Assembly: GCA_963765545.1 (NCBI GenBank)
Contig: CAVXWW010000004.1
Span: forward strand, 62,001 to 126,000
Origin: JARRPM01 sp963765545
GTDB lineage: Bacteria; Pseudomonadota; Gammaproteobacteria; Pseudomonadales; Halieaceae
Reading direction: 5' to 3'
DNA length: 64,000 nt
Part shown: in pieces, positions 36,608 to 46,456 of the stretch
Numbering within the stretch: the first letter of the stretch is position 1
Layout of the letters: each line of letters opens with the position of its first letter
Notes under the pieces: model-generated
What the model was told of the DNA's origin: nothing
The model's database searches: none
Seen by the model: the letters and a program-made list of their open reading frames with translations, nothing else
Made by a program: the position numbers and the translations under genes

Positions 36608-37969
36608 ATGCGTACAGTGAAGACAACGTTGGCATTCTGTCTTGGATGCCTCATGGCCGGTTCAGCGTTGGCCGGGGTTTCAGCCGAAGAAGCGGCCCGC
36701 CTGGGCCAGGATCTTACCCCGATGGGGGCTGAGAAGGCCGGCAATGCCGACGGCAGTATTCCGGCCTGGGATCCCGCAGGTGCAACGGTTCCCGCGAACT
36801 TTGTCCAGGGCTCGGACAACTACATCAACCCCTTCCCCGATGAAAAGCCGCTCTACACCATCGATGAAAATAACTGGCAGGACTATGCCGAGAACCTGAC
36901 TGAGGGCACAAAGTCTGTATTCAAAAGGTTGGGGCCAAAGGGCTTCGCCATCAACGTCTACCCCACCAAGCGTACCTATCAAGCACCGGACTGGCTGTAT
37001 GCCAACAACGTCAAGAACGCCACAGGAGCCACTCTGACAGAGGGCGGCCAGAAAGTTGAGGGCAACTACCCCGGAGTACCATTCCCGCTGCCACAGACTG
37101 CCCTGGAAGTCTTGTGGAACCACCTGATCCGGTATCAGGAAGACTTTTCGCTGGACTACGACGTGTATTACGTCGGCTCCACAGGCAAGGCCATACTCGC
37201 GACCACTGCCTCTACGGCTTCCAAGTACCCAATGTACTCAGAGCCCGACCAGGTGGTGGGCGATACGCCCTGGCTACTGTTGCGGATCAACTACACGGCA
37301 CCGGCACGGCGCGCGGGGGAAATTCTGTTGGTGCACGAGCCTGGCGCAGACTACACCGAGGGCAAGGGCCGCAAGGCCTGGCAGTACCTGACCGGACAAC
37401 GCCGCGTCCGAATGGCTCCGGCAGTGTCCTTCGACACGCCTAATCCCGCCGTCGCGGGCACCTCCACCTATGATGACTTCTCCATCTTCAACGGTTCACC
37501 GGAACGCTACAACTGGACGTTGCTCGGCAAAAAAGAAATGATAATCCCGTATTCCAACTACGACTTCCTGTTCCAGCAAAATGTGGAAGACATGCTGGGT
37601 GAGCATTTTCTCAAGCCGGATCACATCCGGTGGGAAAAGCACAGGGTGTGGGTGATTGAAGCCAACCTGAAGCAGGGCCAGCGCCACCTGTACGCCAAGC
37701 GCCGTTATTACATTGATGAGGACAGCTGGACCGCGTTGTCAGGTGAGGTGTACGACGGTCGTGACACCCTGTGGCGTGTGCAGTATGCCTACTCCGCCCA
37801 GTTGTATGACCGCACCTCGACCTATGCCGCGTGCTATGGCGGGTACGATCTCCTGCAGGGTATCTACAACATCAATACCAAGCCCATTCCCGGCAAGTTT
37901 CAGAATGGCGTAACCCAGGGCGACAAGTATTTTACGCCTAAAGGCATGGCTCGCAGCGGAGTTCGCTGA
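36608..37969 (+). CDS. DUF1329 family exported protein
   Basis: 453 residues with a signal peptide (MAGSALAGVSAEEAA). It matches the DUF1329 family, a LolB-like barrel involved in moving lipid molecules across the periplasm, with typical segments LGQDLTPMGAEKAGNADGSI and AKRRYYIDEDSW. The ribosome site AGGAAG precedes the ATG. DUF1329 proteins commonly sit beside DUF1302 porins and MMPL pumps. Here it stands alone, but an MMPL/LolA/barrel set exists at 2553-7063. The promoter region carries an FNR-like box. Confidence 0.85.
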   Translation: MRTVKTTLAFCLGCLMAGSALAGVSAEEAARLGQDLTPMGAEKAGNADGSIPAWDPAGATVPANFVQGSDNYINPFPDEKPLYTIDENNWQDYAENLTEGTKSVFKRLGPKGFAINVYPTKRTYQAPDWLYANNVKNATGATLTEGGQKVEGNYPGVPFPLPQTALEVLWNHLIRYQEDFSLDYDVYYVGSTGKAILATTASTASKYPMYSEPDQVVGDTPWLLLRINYTAPARRAGEILLVHEPGADYTEGKGRKAWQYLTGQRRVRMAPAVSFDTPNPAVAGTSTYDDFSIFNGSPERYNWTLLGKKEMIIPYSNYDFLFQQNVEDMLGEHFLKPDHIRWEKHRVWVIEANLKQGQRHLYAKRRYYIDEDSWTALSGEVYDGRDTLWRVQYAYSAQLYDRTSTYAACYGGYDLLQGIYNINTKPIPGKFQNGVTQGDKYFTPKGMARSGVR

Positions 37970-38312
37970 CCTATCAATTCAGCCTGTACTGGTAAGCTGG
38001 CTGGCCAGGGGCTCTATCTTCTGGCTACCAGTTTCCCAATTTCGCGGGGCTTTTGGTCGATTGGTAATGAGCGAATCAGGGCACGTTCTTCACGGTTTCA
38101 AAAACTATTCGCACAGTTGACGAGCATCAATGGGACGCGCAGATGGTGATGCTACACTCTCCCGGTTATTGAACGAGTTGGTTTTGTGTGAGATTTCATT
38201 AGTTTGAAACGTTGAGTCGTTACCTGGATAAATAACTGTTTGATGGTGGCAGGTGGCACATGCGGCATGAAGCGTTTGCTGTGATATTTGCATGTAATAA
38301 GGAGGAGTAATT
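37970..38312. other. Gene-free spacer
   Basis: It contains the terminator-like structure at 37988-38036 and an AT-rich region before the next gene. No coding frame is supported. Confidence 0.5.
37988..38036 (+). terminator. Possible terminator after DUF1329 gene
   Basis: ACTGGTAAGC (37988-37997) pairs with GGCTACCAGT (38023-38032, 8 of 10). Inside, GCCAG pairs with CTGGC. A short T-rich stretch follows. It lies 18 nt after the stop. Confidence 0.4.
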
Positions 38313-38771
38313 ATGCGTTTTTGCCAGGTTTCGGAACTAATGGATTGGATAGATGCCTACCATCAGGCATTGGCAGAACAATATGCCATTCTCGCAGATG
38401 AGGCAGTTAGGGAGAGGGCGGCATTGCTGCTCAAATACCTGTCAGAACATCAGCGGCTGTTGGCGGAGTCGATGAGCAAGTACGAAATGGATGCAGCCAA
38501 TAGTTTGTTGACTACCTGGTCTGATCAGTGTCCTGAGCTTGACCTTCCAGAATCGGTGACTCAATTGCACAGCGACTTGTCCGGTAAGGGCACAGAGGAA
38601 ATCATCAAGCAAGTCATTGAGTTTCACGACATTTTGATTGATATGTATAAAACACTAGCCGAAAAGGCGCCGAATTCCCCCGTCAGGGATTTATTTGAAA
38701 GCCTGGCCGAGATGGAGCGGCAGGAAGCGATGCGAACAGTAAGGGACGCGCAGCGGCTTGAAGACTACTGA
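38313..38771 (+). CDS. Small all-helical protein, ferritin-like
   Basis: 152 residues, predicted four-helix with repeated E/H residues (AYHQALAEQYAILADEAVRE, LSEHQRLLAESMSKYE, IIKQVIEFHDILIDMY, LAEMERQEAMR). Spaced Glu/His would fit a ferritin-like metal-binding bundle, though no strict ExxH set was confirmed. A near-perfect AAGGAGGAG lies 7 nt before the ATG, suggesting strong translation. It precedes a ZIP transporter by 143 nt on the same strand, so a metal-related job is plausible. Confidence 0.5.
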   Translation: MRFCQVSELMDWIDAYHQALAEQYAILADEAVRERAALLLKYLSEHQRLLAESMSKYEMDAANSLLTTWSDQCPELDLPESVTQLHSDLSGKGTEEIIKQVIEFHDILIDMYKTLAEKAPNSPVRDLFESLAEMERQEAMRTVRDAQRLEDY

Positions 38772-38914
38772 TTTGGTGTGTCTGCCAGGCAGATAGAGCT
38801 AGATAGTTGACTGCCGAACAGGAGCCTATTGAACAGCATCGGCGGGTTAATATCGGTGCCGACGCGTAAGCAACACCTCGCAAAACTTAATGGACCGCCT
38901 GATGCGAGCAGGGT

Positions 38915-39655
38915 ATGGAAGTATTAGCCTGGATTATTGTCAGTGGCCTGGCGATGAGTGGTGTGGCGCTCGTCGGCGGCATTACTCTTTTCCTCGATGA
39001 CCGAACGCTTCAAAAAATCACATTACCACTTGTGGCATTCGCAGCAGGATCGCTGATAGGCGGCGCGTTCTTCTACATGATCCCGGCCAGCATCGAAACG
39101 ATGGGTAACACTACCACGTTATTTTTCTGGATTCTCGCGGGTTTTACGACATTCTTTGCACTTGAGCAATTGCTGCACTGGCATCACTGTCATCGAGCAG
39201 GGGCAAGCTGTAAAAAACCGTTAACGTATCTGATCCTCATCGGCGATGGTCTTCATAATTTCATCGGTGGACTTGCCATCGCAGGTACATTTCTCATTGA
39301 TATACAATTGGGGATCATGACCTGGCTCGCCGCTGTTTCTCACGAAGTGCCACAGGAACTTGGTGATTTCGGGGTTTTGATTCATGGTGGCTGGAGCAAG
39401 CGAAGCGCTTTGGCGTTTAACGTATTATCAGCGCTGACTTTCCTTCTGGGGGGGCTGGTCGCCTATTCTCTCTCCTTCAATTTCGACATGTCCTTCTTGG
39501 TACCATTTGCCGCGGGCAATTTCATTTATATTGGTGCCACTGACCTGGTCCCTGAAGTAAACAAGCACAGCGGTTTAAAGAACAACTTGATTCATTTTAG
39601 CGCGTTTGTTGGTGGTGTCCTGGTTATTCTGGCTACGCGTCTTACGATGGCTTAG
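38915..39655 (+). CDS. ZIP family metal transporter
   Basis: 246 residues with eight hydrophobic helices. The binuclear-site helices read GDGLHNFIGGLAIAGTF (HN motif) and SHEVPQELGDFGVL (HExPxE motif), the classical ZIP metal path. A His-rich loop (LLHWHHCHRAG) lies between helices 3 and 4. It takes up zinc, iron or manganese from the periplasm. The previous gene is helical and may store or buffer metal. The start at 38915 follows no strong ribosome site. Confidence 0.9.
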   Translation: MEVLAWIIVSGLAMSGVALVGGITLFLDDRTLQKITLPLVAFAAGSLIGGAFFYMIPASIETMGNTTTLFFWILAGFTTFFALEQLLHWHHCHRAGASCKKPLTYLILIGDGLHNFIGGLAIAGTFLIDIQLGIMTWLAAVSHEVPQELGDFGVLIHGGWSKRSALAFNVLSALTFLLGGLVAYSLSFNFDMSFLVPFAAGNFIYIGATDLVPEVNKHSGLKNNLIHFSAFVGGVLVILATRLTMA

Positions 39656-39807
39656 GCATAGCGCTAAATTTCATGTTGACCACAGCATGTTTGTCCGGAG
39701 TCGATTATTCCACTGTGTAATATCGCCAATTGAAGTGGCGCCTGTTTACACATTTACGTGACTCAGCTGAATGAGAGAAAATGAATTGAACAGGGCAGTG
39801 ACATGAA

Positions 39808-40089
39808 TTAGCCGATGGTTTTGAGCAGGTCAGGCCAGACTAACTTGCTATCACGCCCCAGCTGCTGAATAGCTCGCGCTCGCCGGCCGGCCCTCTGTAC
39901 GGCAGCGCGCCCGGGTCTTCCGGGATGGCCTCGATCTGCGCGGCCTCCGCAAAGCGCCGCGACCTCCAGCATTTTCTCCATGGTGAATGGAATATTTTCA
40001 TAGGGGATTCCCTTCGCTCGAAGGTAGGCCTCCAGTTTGCCCGTGAAGTAGGACTCGTGACCGCCGATGACTTTATAAGTCTTATTCAT
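39808..40089 (-). pseudogene. N-terminal fragment of a glutathione transferase
   Basis: The first 42 residues (YKVIGGHESYFTGKLEAYLR, then KGIPYENIPF) match the thioredoxin-like start of a GST and resemble the start of the broken gene at 41683-42353. After the codons for EVA (near 39960) the frame loses sense. A different frame reads RRFAEAAQIEAIPEDPG to a stop, probably the 3' end of another unidentified gene. It looks like a deletion junction. Confidence 0.55.
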
Positions 40090-40115
40090 TGTTCGTTTTC
40101 CTATACATATTTGAT

Positions 40116-41204
40116 TCAGCGCTTCTTTGATTTCTTCGCGGCGGCGGTTTTAGAGCGGGCTTTGGGTTTAGCACTGGTCTTCGCAGTCCCTTTCGGCCTG
40201 GCACCGGCCTTGGCCCGGGGCTTGGGTGTGGATGGTGACTTGCGGGAACTGGTCTTGCGTTTCGGCGTGGCCCTGGTCTTGCGCCCGGGCTGGCCACCAG
40301 CCTTCTTTGGCGGGCTGGTGAACCCGGCCGCTTCTTCCAGTTCCGCCAGTGCCTCCTCCATGTAATCGATGATGCGCTGTACCTGGGGCATTGAGCGGCG
40401 GCAGGCGATTATGCCGAAGTCCACATTCTGGTCATAGGTCGACAGTGTGATGTTCATGGCCACACCGTCCATGACGATAGAGGCGGGGTAGGAGCCGTCG
40501 AGACGGGCCCCGTTCCAGTACATGGTTTCGCGTATGCCGGGCACGTTCGAAATTACGGTGTTGAAGGGCGGCAGGCGGCTGATAAGCCCCAGCGGCATGA
40601 GCAACATGCCTGGCGTCTGAAGCAGCATGCTGAACAGTTGCGCTTCCCACGGTGACATGTCTGTGAACAGCGCCTTGCCGGCATCAGTAGACGCTTTCAC
40701 AGCGGCAAAGCGATGGGCCGGACCCCGGATGTTGGTGCCCAGGTCGGCATTGATCGCGGCTACGGCGTTGGACGAGTCGACGTCGCCCTCAGCGCGTACC
40801 GACACCGGTACCATGGCCTTCAGCGATTCCCTGGGCAGTTCCGCGTGGTTTTGCAGGTAGGTGCGTAGTGCTCCACCGCACATGGCCAGCACGGCGTCAT
40901 TAAAGGTTCCGTCGAAGGCTTTTGCCACCGCCCTGATGCGGGCAAAGGGCCAGGACTGTGCAACGAAGCGGCGCGCTCCATCCACCGAGGTGTTGAGCGA
41001 ACTGGTCGGGACTTTCAGAAAGGGCAGCAGCAGATTGTCATCCCCGGTACAGGCCCGGGTAATACGCCTGGCAGCGCCATACAGCTGCGCACCTGAATCA
41101 AAGCTGGCCTTTAATGCCTCGACGACATTTCGCAGCTGGCCATCGGAAGGCCCACCGGACGGTGCGCGATTCAGGGTTGCCCGATAGCGTTTCCAGCAAG
41201 CCGG
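40116..41204 (-). pseudogene. Truncated WS/DGAT acyltransferase with H1-like tail
   Basis: The frame is open from just after a TGA at 41205 and carries the C-terminal part of a wax-ester synthase/diacylglycerol acyltransferase (NDAVLAMCGGALRTYL, NTVISNVPG, LSTYDQNVDFGI). The catalytic HHxxxDG lies in the part now missing. The only start candidate is a GTG at 40985. The last 70 residues are Lys/Ala/Pro-rich (repeats such as KPRAKAGARPKG and KTAAAKKSKKR), like histone H1 or AlgP tails. Storage-lipid synthesis was the ancestral role. Confidence 0.65.
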
Positions 41205-41669
41205 TCAGGGCCAGCAGGAAAAGTGCCAGCATCTACCTGGGGTCCCCAGGTACAAGCTTGTGCCGATGGTGTAGGCAATAGTCTTGGCTAGTGCCGCCGT
41301 TTTAAAATGATGCTTGCCGCTGAACGCCGGGTTGGTGACGATCTCCAGGAACGACCTTCGGCTGCGATACCGGAAGACGGCCGCCTGGGTCCAGTGCTCG
41401 ACGTTTTCCCCGGGCGCCGCTCCCTCGACATCGGGCGGGTCGTCGTTCATGTCAAGGTTGTTCACCATCAGGAACTGGCGCCCGCTGTCTTCGCGCGCAA
41501 ACGTTTCAATAAAGGCAACGACCTGTGGGTCACCGTCGTTCTCGGCCATGGCGGATACGAAGGTGTCGATCTCCTCGTCACTGAGGGGGCCACCAAAATC
41601 CGTATACCAGAGAACGAAAAACATTTAGAGCATGACGGGAATCAGCCAGAGTATCAGGCGTTTGCTCAT
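41205..41669 (-). pseudogene. Membrane-anchored protein split by a nonsense codon
   Basis: Fourteen codons (MSKRLILWLIPVML) encode half of an N-terminal anchor. An in-frame TAA at 41625-41627 follows, and then MFFVLWYTDFGGPLS continues in the same phase. Restart at the ATG at 41624 would give a shorter protein of 139 residues. The body holds VVAFIETFAREDSGRQFLM and a helical C-terminus. The end (RCWHFSCWP) runs straight into the WS/DGAT frame and looks unnatural. The family is not recognised. Confidence 0.5.
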
Positions 41670-41682
41670 CTGCGTGTATTCC

Positions 41683-42353
41683 TCAATTCAAATAGTATTC
41701 AAGAATGCCACAGCTGGCATACAGCGCCTGTATCCTGTCGTGTCCCGCAGCGTCGACGCCTTGCAGTTCGTCCTGCACATGCAGGCGTGCGACGTTGAGA
41801 CGTTTCTGGGTACGCGCTTTCGTAGTGCCGAAACCGTAGTCGTATTCGTAGTATTTGTCGCCGGCCAGCCCTGCGGCGACATTGGCGGCTGCGAATTTGA
41901 AATAGGTGCGTTGCAGGTAGTCCAGGAGCACCCCCAGCGTTTCCGGTACCGTATCGCCGGCCATCCAGCGGGCTGGCTCAGTTTCCCAGTCGCGGAAAAA
42001 GCGTTCGGAATATCCAAACAGCATGTCGCGGTGCCGCCCCAGCCAGTGGTTGAAAGCATCCTCCAGGATATAGCAGCTGGCCCGTTGCAGGGGTGCCTCC
42101 GGCACCACCGCATAGTCCTTGAAGCGGTCGTTCAGGAAGGGGCCGATGGCAATCGTGTCGTGAATCAGCCACTTGTCCGGGGTCATCAGCAGCGGTACGA
42201 AGTGGGTACCGGCCCTGGCTTCCAACTCGGCCTGCGGGCTTCGGTCTTGAACTGCCAGTGCCAGGGAATTCGCTGAAAGCGTAGCTGGGCTTCGAGCTTA
42301 CGCGTGAAAAAGCTCAATTCCGAGCCCACCAGTGCGTATTCACCCCTGTACAT
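41683..42353 (-). pseudogene. Glutathione transferase-like gene with frameshift
   Basis: The gene starts at an ATG at 42353 after an AGGAA site (MYRGEYALVGSELSFFTRK). A frameshift near 42226-42243 follows, after which another frame continues LEARAGTHFVPLLMTPDKWL and on to LGRHRDMLFGYSERFFRDW. The two parts together give a GST-fold protein of about 220 residues with a helical C-terminal domain. A single-base change or sequencing error would explain it. A related N-terminal fragment lies at 39808. Confidence 0.6.
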
Positions 42354-42809
42354 TTTCGTGTTCCTCGTAAAGCGCTCGCGGTATTGGCAAGCGCTCTTGG
42401 TGCCATCTTGTCGGCAGATCGCGAAAGGCTTACATAATGGCATTTAGCGTGTCAATAACAAGGGCAGTCAGGGCCTTATGCCTGAGCGGGTGCGGTTTTG
42501 TCCGTGCGAAACTCGGGCGCGCCATCGAAAGTAGAAATAACCCTATTAAACCAAAGGTATTACGGTGCCGAAAACTGTCAGCAAATTTTACATATCGAGA
42601 TTTCCCCAGGATCGATGGGAGCCCTAACTAGCTGTTTATAAAGCGTCCAGTTAGTTTTGGCGTGAACCCTGCACCCTGATTTCGGGGCTCTGTTATGGTC
42701 CTGCGAGTGTTTCAGCCCTGCATCGCCGAGGGCGCAGCACTGGAACGTCTTCGTCACAACTCACTAATAATGTTGACTGCCAGAACGCGCAAGTCAGCCG
42801 GAGGTTTAG
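42354..42809. other. Gene-free spacer
   Basis: This 456-nt region between divergent genes should contain promoters for both neighbours. I found no credible frame, RNA gene or repeat in it. Confidence 0.5.
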
Positions 42810-44075
42810 ATGCGAAATCAAAGAAAGCTTAAGCAATCTGTAATATCGGTGTTACTGGTGACCCTCCTGATCCCCGGGTTGGCGCTCGCCAAGGGCTCCG
42901 GTAAGAACAGAGGCCTGAGCCCCGAGGCCATGCAGGAATTGCGGGATGCGGGGATGGATAAGTATCTCGGTGAATTTACGCCGTCCTCTTCGGAAGACAT
43001 CGGCGATGGTTGGACAAAATACACCTTTGACACTGCTGATGGCGACGGCCCGATCTGTATCGACGGCTCCCCCTATTCCGTCTTTACCCGTAACTCCAAG
43101 GGCAAGAGCAATGAAAAGAGACCAAACGAGTTGCTGATTATGCTCCAGGGCGGCGGCGCATGCTGGAAGGGTGTTACTGAGTGCACACAGTTTGTGGCGG
43201 GACAGGAGCCGCCCTTTGAGCGTGCAGGTATCTGGGATTTCGACAACAAGGACAATCCCTTCGACAAGCACGCCGTCGTTTACCTGCCTTACTGTGACGG
43301 CTCGGTGTTTGTAGGCGACAATACCGTTGAGGACCCGGACTTCGATTCGGCGTTAGGTGAGGACGGCGAACGCAAACATCGCGGTCTGCGCAATCTCAGC
43401 GCCGGCCTGGATGTGGCCCGCGCGACATTTGGCAAGCCGGCAAAGATCACGGTAGCGGGCACCAGTGCCGGTGGAGTGGGTGCTGCCAATTTCACCCCTT
43501 TCCTGGTGCGCCTGCTGTACGGCAACAAGCTGCAATCCTTAACCGTGTTCAATGACGCGGGCCCACTGGCCTATAACCCGGCTGCGCCCGCCGCCGCCGA
43601 GGCGCGTGCAAACGACTGGCTATTCGCTCAGTTCTATCCCGCCAGTTGCAGTGCTTGCAGCCCGCTTCTTAACCAGACAGGGCTGGTGCAATGGCGCCTG
43701 GACAATGACAGTACCATCAGGGAGGCGGTCTACCAGACAGACGCAGACGGGACCAACACCTTTTTCAGCAGTCTTAATGTCCCTGGCATTCCTCCCATCG
43801 CTCCAAACTTTCCCTTCGGCCTTACCCAGAATGAGTTTCGTGATTTGACGCTGGACGCGCATGCGCCGATCAATGATTCGCATCCCAAACGCTACAAGCG
43901 CTTTATTGTCAGTGGCGACCCGTCACACACGGCCTTGCAGTTTCCACGATTCTACGACCAGGACGCGAACGGAGTGTTATTGAACGAGTGGACAGCGGAC
44001 TTTTTGAAGAACAGAAAGGGCTGGATAGATATTGTTGAGGATTTCGTCGCGGCTCCTACCGCCACGGCACCCTGA
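42810..44075 (+). CDS. Pectinacetylesterase-family hydrolase
   Basis: 421 residues with a signal peptide (LLIPGLALAKGS). The family motifs are LQGGGACW (oxyanion hole), YLPYCDGSVFVGD, the nucleophile GTSAGGVGA, and GDPSHTAL with the catalytic His. The family includes plant pectinacetylesterases and animal Notum, a lipid-protein deacylase. Bacterial members act on unknown esters outside the cytoplasm. A G-G-A-G-G site precedes the ATG. A hairpin with stems at 44103-44134 follows the gene. Confidence 0.85.
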   Translation: MRNQRKLKQSVISVLLVTLLIPGLALAKGSGKNRGLSPEAMQELRDAGMDKYLGEFTPSSSEDIGDGWTKYTFDTADGDGPICIDGSPYSVFTRNSKGKSNEKRPNELLIMLQGGGACWKGVTECTQFVAGQEPPFERAGIWDFDNKDNPFDKHAVVYLPYCDGSVFVGDNTVEDPDFDSALGEDGERKHRGLRNLSAGLDVARATFGKPAKITVAGTSAGGVGAANFTPFLVRLLYGNKLQSLTVFNDAGPLAYNPAAPAAAEARANDWLFAQFYPASCSACSPLLNQTGLVQWRLDNDSTIREAVYQTDADGTNTFFSSLNVPGIPPIAPNFPFGLTQNEFRDLTLDAHAPINDSHPKRYKRFIVSGDPSHTALQFPRFYDQDANGVLLNEWTADFLKNRKGWIDIVEDFVAAPTATAP

Positions 44076-44102
44076 CAGCCCTGTTTTTGTAGCGACCATT
44101 GG

Positions 44103-44134
44103 TGCCCCGGCGAGCCTCGCGGCTTGCCGGGGCA
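44103..44134 (+). terminator. Intrinsic-type terminator hairpin
   Basis: TGCCCCGGC (44103-44111) pairs perfectly with GCCGGGGCA (44126-44134), nine pairs around a 14-nt loop, followed by CTGTTGTTT. It lies 28 nt after the pectinacetylesterase stop. Confidence 0.6.
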
Positions 44135-44234
44135 CTGTTGTTTCTGGTCGCGGCGCCAGCAGTTCGAACTGCGTAATCTGGCCTTGCTGTAAAGAACAGG
44201 CCGCTTTCAACAGGACTCTGCAGAGACGAACATT

Positions 44235-44681
44235 GTGAACCTATCTATGACAAAGATCGAACGGGAAGCGTTTCTTGCCGCTGTCCACGTTGCCGTTATC
44301 GGGATATCTGAAAGCGGGCGGGGTCCACTCACAGCACCGATCTGGTACTGGTATGAGCCCGGAGGGGACTTGTGGTTTGAAACGCAACCGGGGTCGCGCA
44401 AGGGCAAACTGCTGCATGTGGGCAAACGCGTTAGCCTATGCGTGCAGGACGAACGTCCGCCCTATGCTTATGTCAGTGTTGAAGGCCCGATAGTGGAGAT
44501 TGCAGACGACGATCGCGATTTGCATGAAATCCCCATGGCTGTTCGCTATCTTGGCGAACGGGGAGGGCGTGAATACATCGCCAGTCTCCCGCCAGCGCAA
44601 TGGAAACGCTATATCATGCGCCCTGAACGATGGCTTACCCTGAACGGTTCCAGGGAAGCCCGGTCCAGTTCCCCAGAGTAG
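44235..44681 (+). CDS. Pyridoxamine 5'-phosphate oxidase-like flavin protein
   Basis: 148 residues of a split-barrel FMN-binding fold: PIWYWYEPGGDLWFETQPGS, then KRVSLCVQDERPPYAYVSVEG and VEIADDD. Members reduce or bind flavins, heme or F420 and are mostly of unknown substrate. The frame starts with GTG at 44235, and an internal ATG at 44247 is an equal option. Neither has a strong ribosome site. It is the first gene of a short rightward group with two 2-oxoglutarate oxygenases, but the gaps are 90-150 nt. Confidence 0.75.
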   Translation: MNLSMTKIEREAFLAAVHVAVIGISESGRGPLTAPIWYWYEPGGDLWFETQPGSRKGKLLHVGKRVSLCVQDERPPYAYVSVEGPIVEIADDDRDLHEIPMAVRYLGERGGREYIASLPPAQWKRYIMRPERWLTLNGSREARSSSPE

Positions 44682-44774
44682 ACTTTCTGCACTCCAGCCA
44701 TAGGCTTTTACAGGCGATGACGAGCCGGTGCCAAGAGGTTAGACTAGGCGCCGCCTCACTACTTCAGGAAAAAT

Positions 44775-45620
44775 ATGATGCCAATAAAGGTACATCGCAG
44801 CGAACAAGCCTGCGGCGCTGAGCTTACTGGTGTGGATCTCTGTCGTCCGCTTGACGAGCAACAGGTAGCAGACATTCGCGCAGCCTTGCTCGAACATCAT
44901 GTGCTGTCATTCCCCGAGCAGGTCATAACCGATGATCAGCTGGAGCGGTTTTCCCTGTACTTCGGCAATTTTGGTGACGATCCATTTATAGCGCCGATTC
45001 CGGGGCGCAGTCACATCATAGCCGTACAGCGCTCAGCCCGGGAAACAGCCCCGCTGTTTGCGGAATCCTGGCACACAGACTGGAGTTTTCAGCAGACCCC
45101 TCCCGCGGCCACCTGCCTGTACGGGATTACTATCCCGCCGCAGGGCGGTGACACCTGGTTTACAAATCAGCACAAAGCCCTGGCCGAAATGCCCCAGGCC
45201 CTGCGCTCCAGGTTAGATGGAAAACAGGCAATCCATTCTGCCAGGGGCGCCTATGCTCCCGAGGGTATGTACGGTACCCAGGACAAGAAAAGCGATCGCA
45301 GCATGGACATCCTTCCTTCCGATGAGGCCAATGCAAGCGAGCTACATGCGTTAATTCACAATCATCCGGAAACAGGCAGCCCCTGTGTTTATGGCTGTAT
45401 TGGCTATATTGTCGGCATTGATGGAATGGATGACAGCGAGGCCATGGCACTATTGACGGATTTGTATGAGTGGCAGACTCGCCCGGAGTTCCAATACCGC
45501 CATCAGTGGCAACCCAACATGCTGGTCATGTGGGATAACCGCTCAGTGCTGCACAGGGCGACCGGTGGCTATGAGGGTCACGACAGGCTGCTGCACCGGA
45601 CGACTATTGCAGGCCGTTAG
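44775..45620 (+). CDS. TauD/TfdA-family 2-oxoglutarate oxygenase
   Basis: 281 residues. The iron motif H-x-D is His100-Thr-Asp102 in WHTDWSF. The distal His260 lies in VLHRATGGY. Arginines 271/275 in HDRLLHRTT bind 2-oxoglutarate. This class hydroxylates small acids such as taurine or aryloxyacetates, breaking C-S, C-O or C-N bonds in the cytoplasm. AGGA lies 6 nt before the first ATG. No transporter is next to it, so the substrate is open. Confidence 0.85.
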   Translation: MMPIKVHRSEQACGAELTGVDLCRPLDEQQVADIRAALLEHHVLSFPEQVITDDQLERFSLYFGNFGDDPFIAPIPGRSHIIAVQRSARETAPLFAESWHTDWSFQQTPPAATCLYGITIPPQGGDTWFTNQHKALAEMPQALRSRLDGKQAIHSARGAYAPEGMYGTQDKKSDRSMDILPSDEANASELHALIHNHPETGSPCVYGCIGYIVGIDGMDDSEAMALLTDLYEWQTRPEFQYRHQWQPNMLVMWDNRSVLHRATGGYEGHDRLLHRTTIAGR

Positions 45621-45774
45621 CATCAGCCGTCGCTGGACCAATAGTACGATGAATCTGGCCGCCTGGCTTGCTTGCGTGCGTATGCTCTCCACAGAGCTGT
45701 TTGCTTTTGCGAGGCATTGCTTGAGAATAGCGGGTACTGCCACATACTGCTGATCGGCGAGGACCGGACAGACT

Positions 45775-46440
45775 ATGAGTGAACCCATCAACGTGCGCAT
45801 GTCCAGCAAGGAAGTGCTGCCCCTGTTTCCGACCCTGTTATGGAAATCGCAGCTCAGCCCGGAGACGTACGAACCCCTGAACAATCGAATCATGGCGAAG
45901 CTGAATGAGCTGACCGCCGGCGAACCGCCCCTGAAGCCCGGGGGCATGTGGCAAACGGACCAACGTTTCAACGAACTGGAAGGTATGGGCGATCTGGACC
46001 GGGTCATGAGGGGCACGGCCAGGGCTGCGCTGGACTCGCTGAAGGTCCGCTACGATGACTTCGCGATTACCGGTTGCTGGGCCAATATCAGTGCACCGGG
46101 GGCGCCACACAAAATTCATACTCATCCGAACAACTACTTGAGCGGCGTGTACTACGTCAAAACCCAGCCCAGGGCCAATGGCATTTTCTTTCACGATCCG
46201 CGGCCGCAGGTGACTGTGATTTCCCCTCCGCCACTTGAGCTGGGCCCTGCCAATGCTGGAATGCTTCGGATACAGGCCGATACCGGCTGCCTGATTCTGT
46301 TTCCGTCCTGGCTTGAGCACTCTGTTGAAGCGAACCTGAGCACTGAAAACCGGGTCAGCATCGCCTTCAACGTTATGTTCAAGGACTTTACCGAAACAAT
46401 GGGTCGTCCGCGTTGGGAAGGGAATATATCACTGCCCTGA
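45775..46440 (+). CDS. TIGR02466-type 2-oxoglutarate/Fe(II) oxygenase
   Basis: 221 residues. The family core is THPNNYLSGVYYVKT preceded by HKI, with FFHDPRP (Asp141) and the last ligand His182 in LEHSVEAN. NRVSIAFN supplies the 2-oxoglutarate arginine. Members of this uncharacterised family are common in marine proteobacteria and cyanobacteria. It follows the TauD-like gene by 154 nt on the same strand, and a good hairpin plus T-run follows it at 46457. The substrate is unknown. Confidence 0.85.
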   Translation: MSEPINVRMSSKEVLPLFPTLLWKSQLSPETYEPLNNRIMAKLNELTAGEPPLKPGGMWQTDQRFNELEGMGDLDRVMRGTARAALDSLKVRYDDFAITGCWANISAPGAPHKIHTHPNNYLSGVYYVKTQPRANGIFFHDPRPQVTVISPPPLELGPANAGMLRIQADTGCLILFPSWLEHSVEANLSTENRVSIAFNVMFKDFTETMGRPRWEGNISLP

Positions 46441-46456
46441 CCAGCTGAGTAAACAG

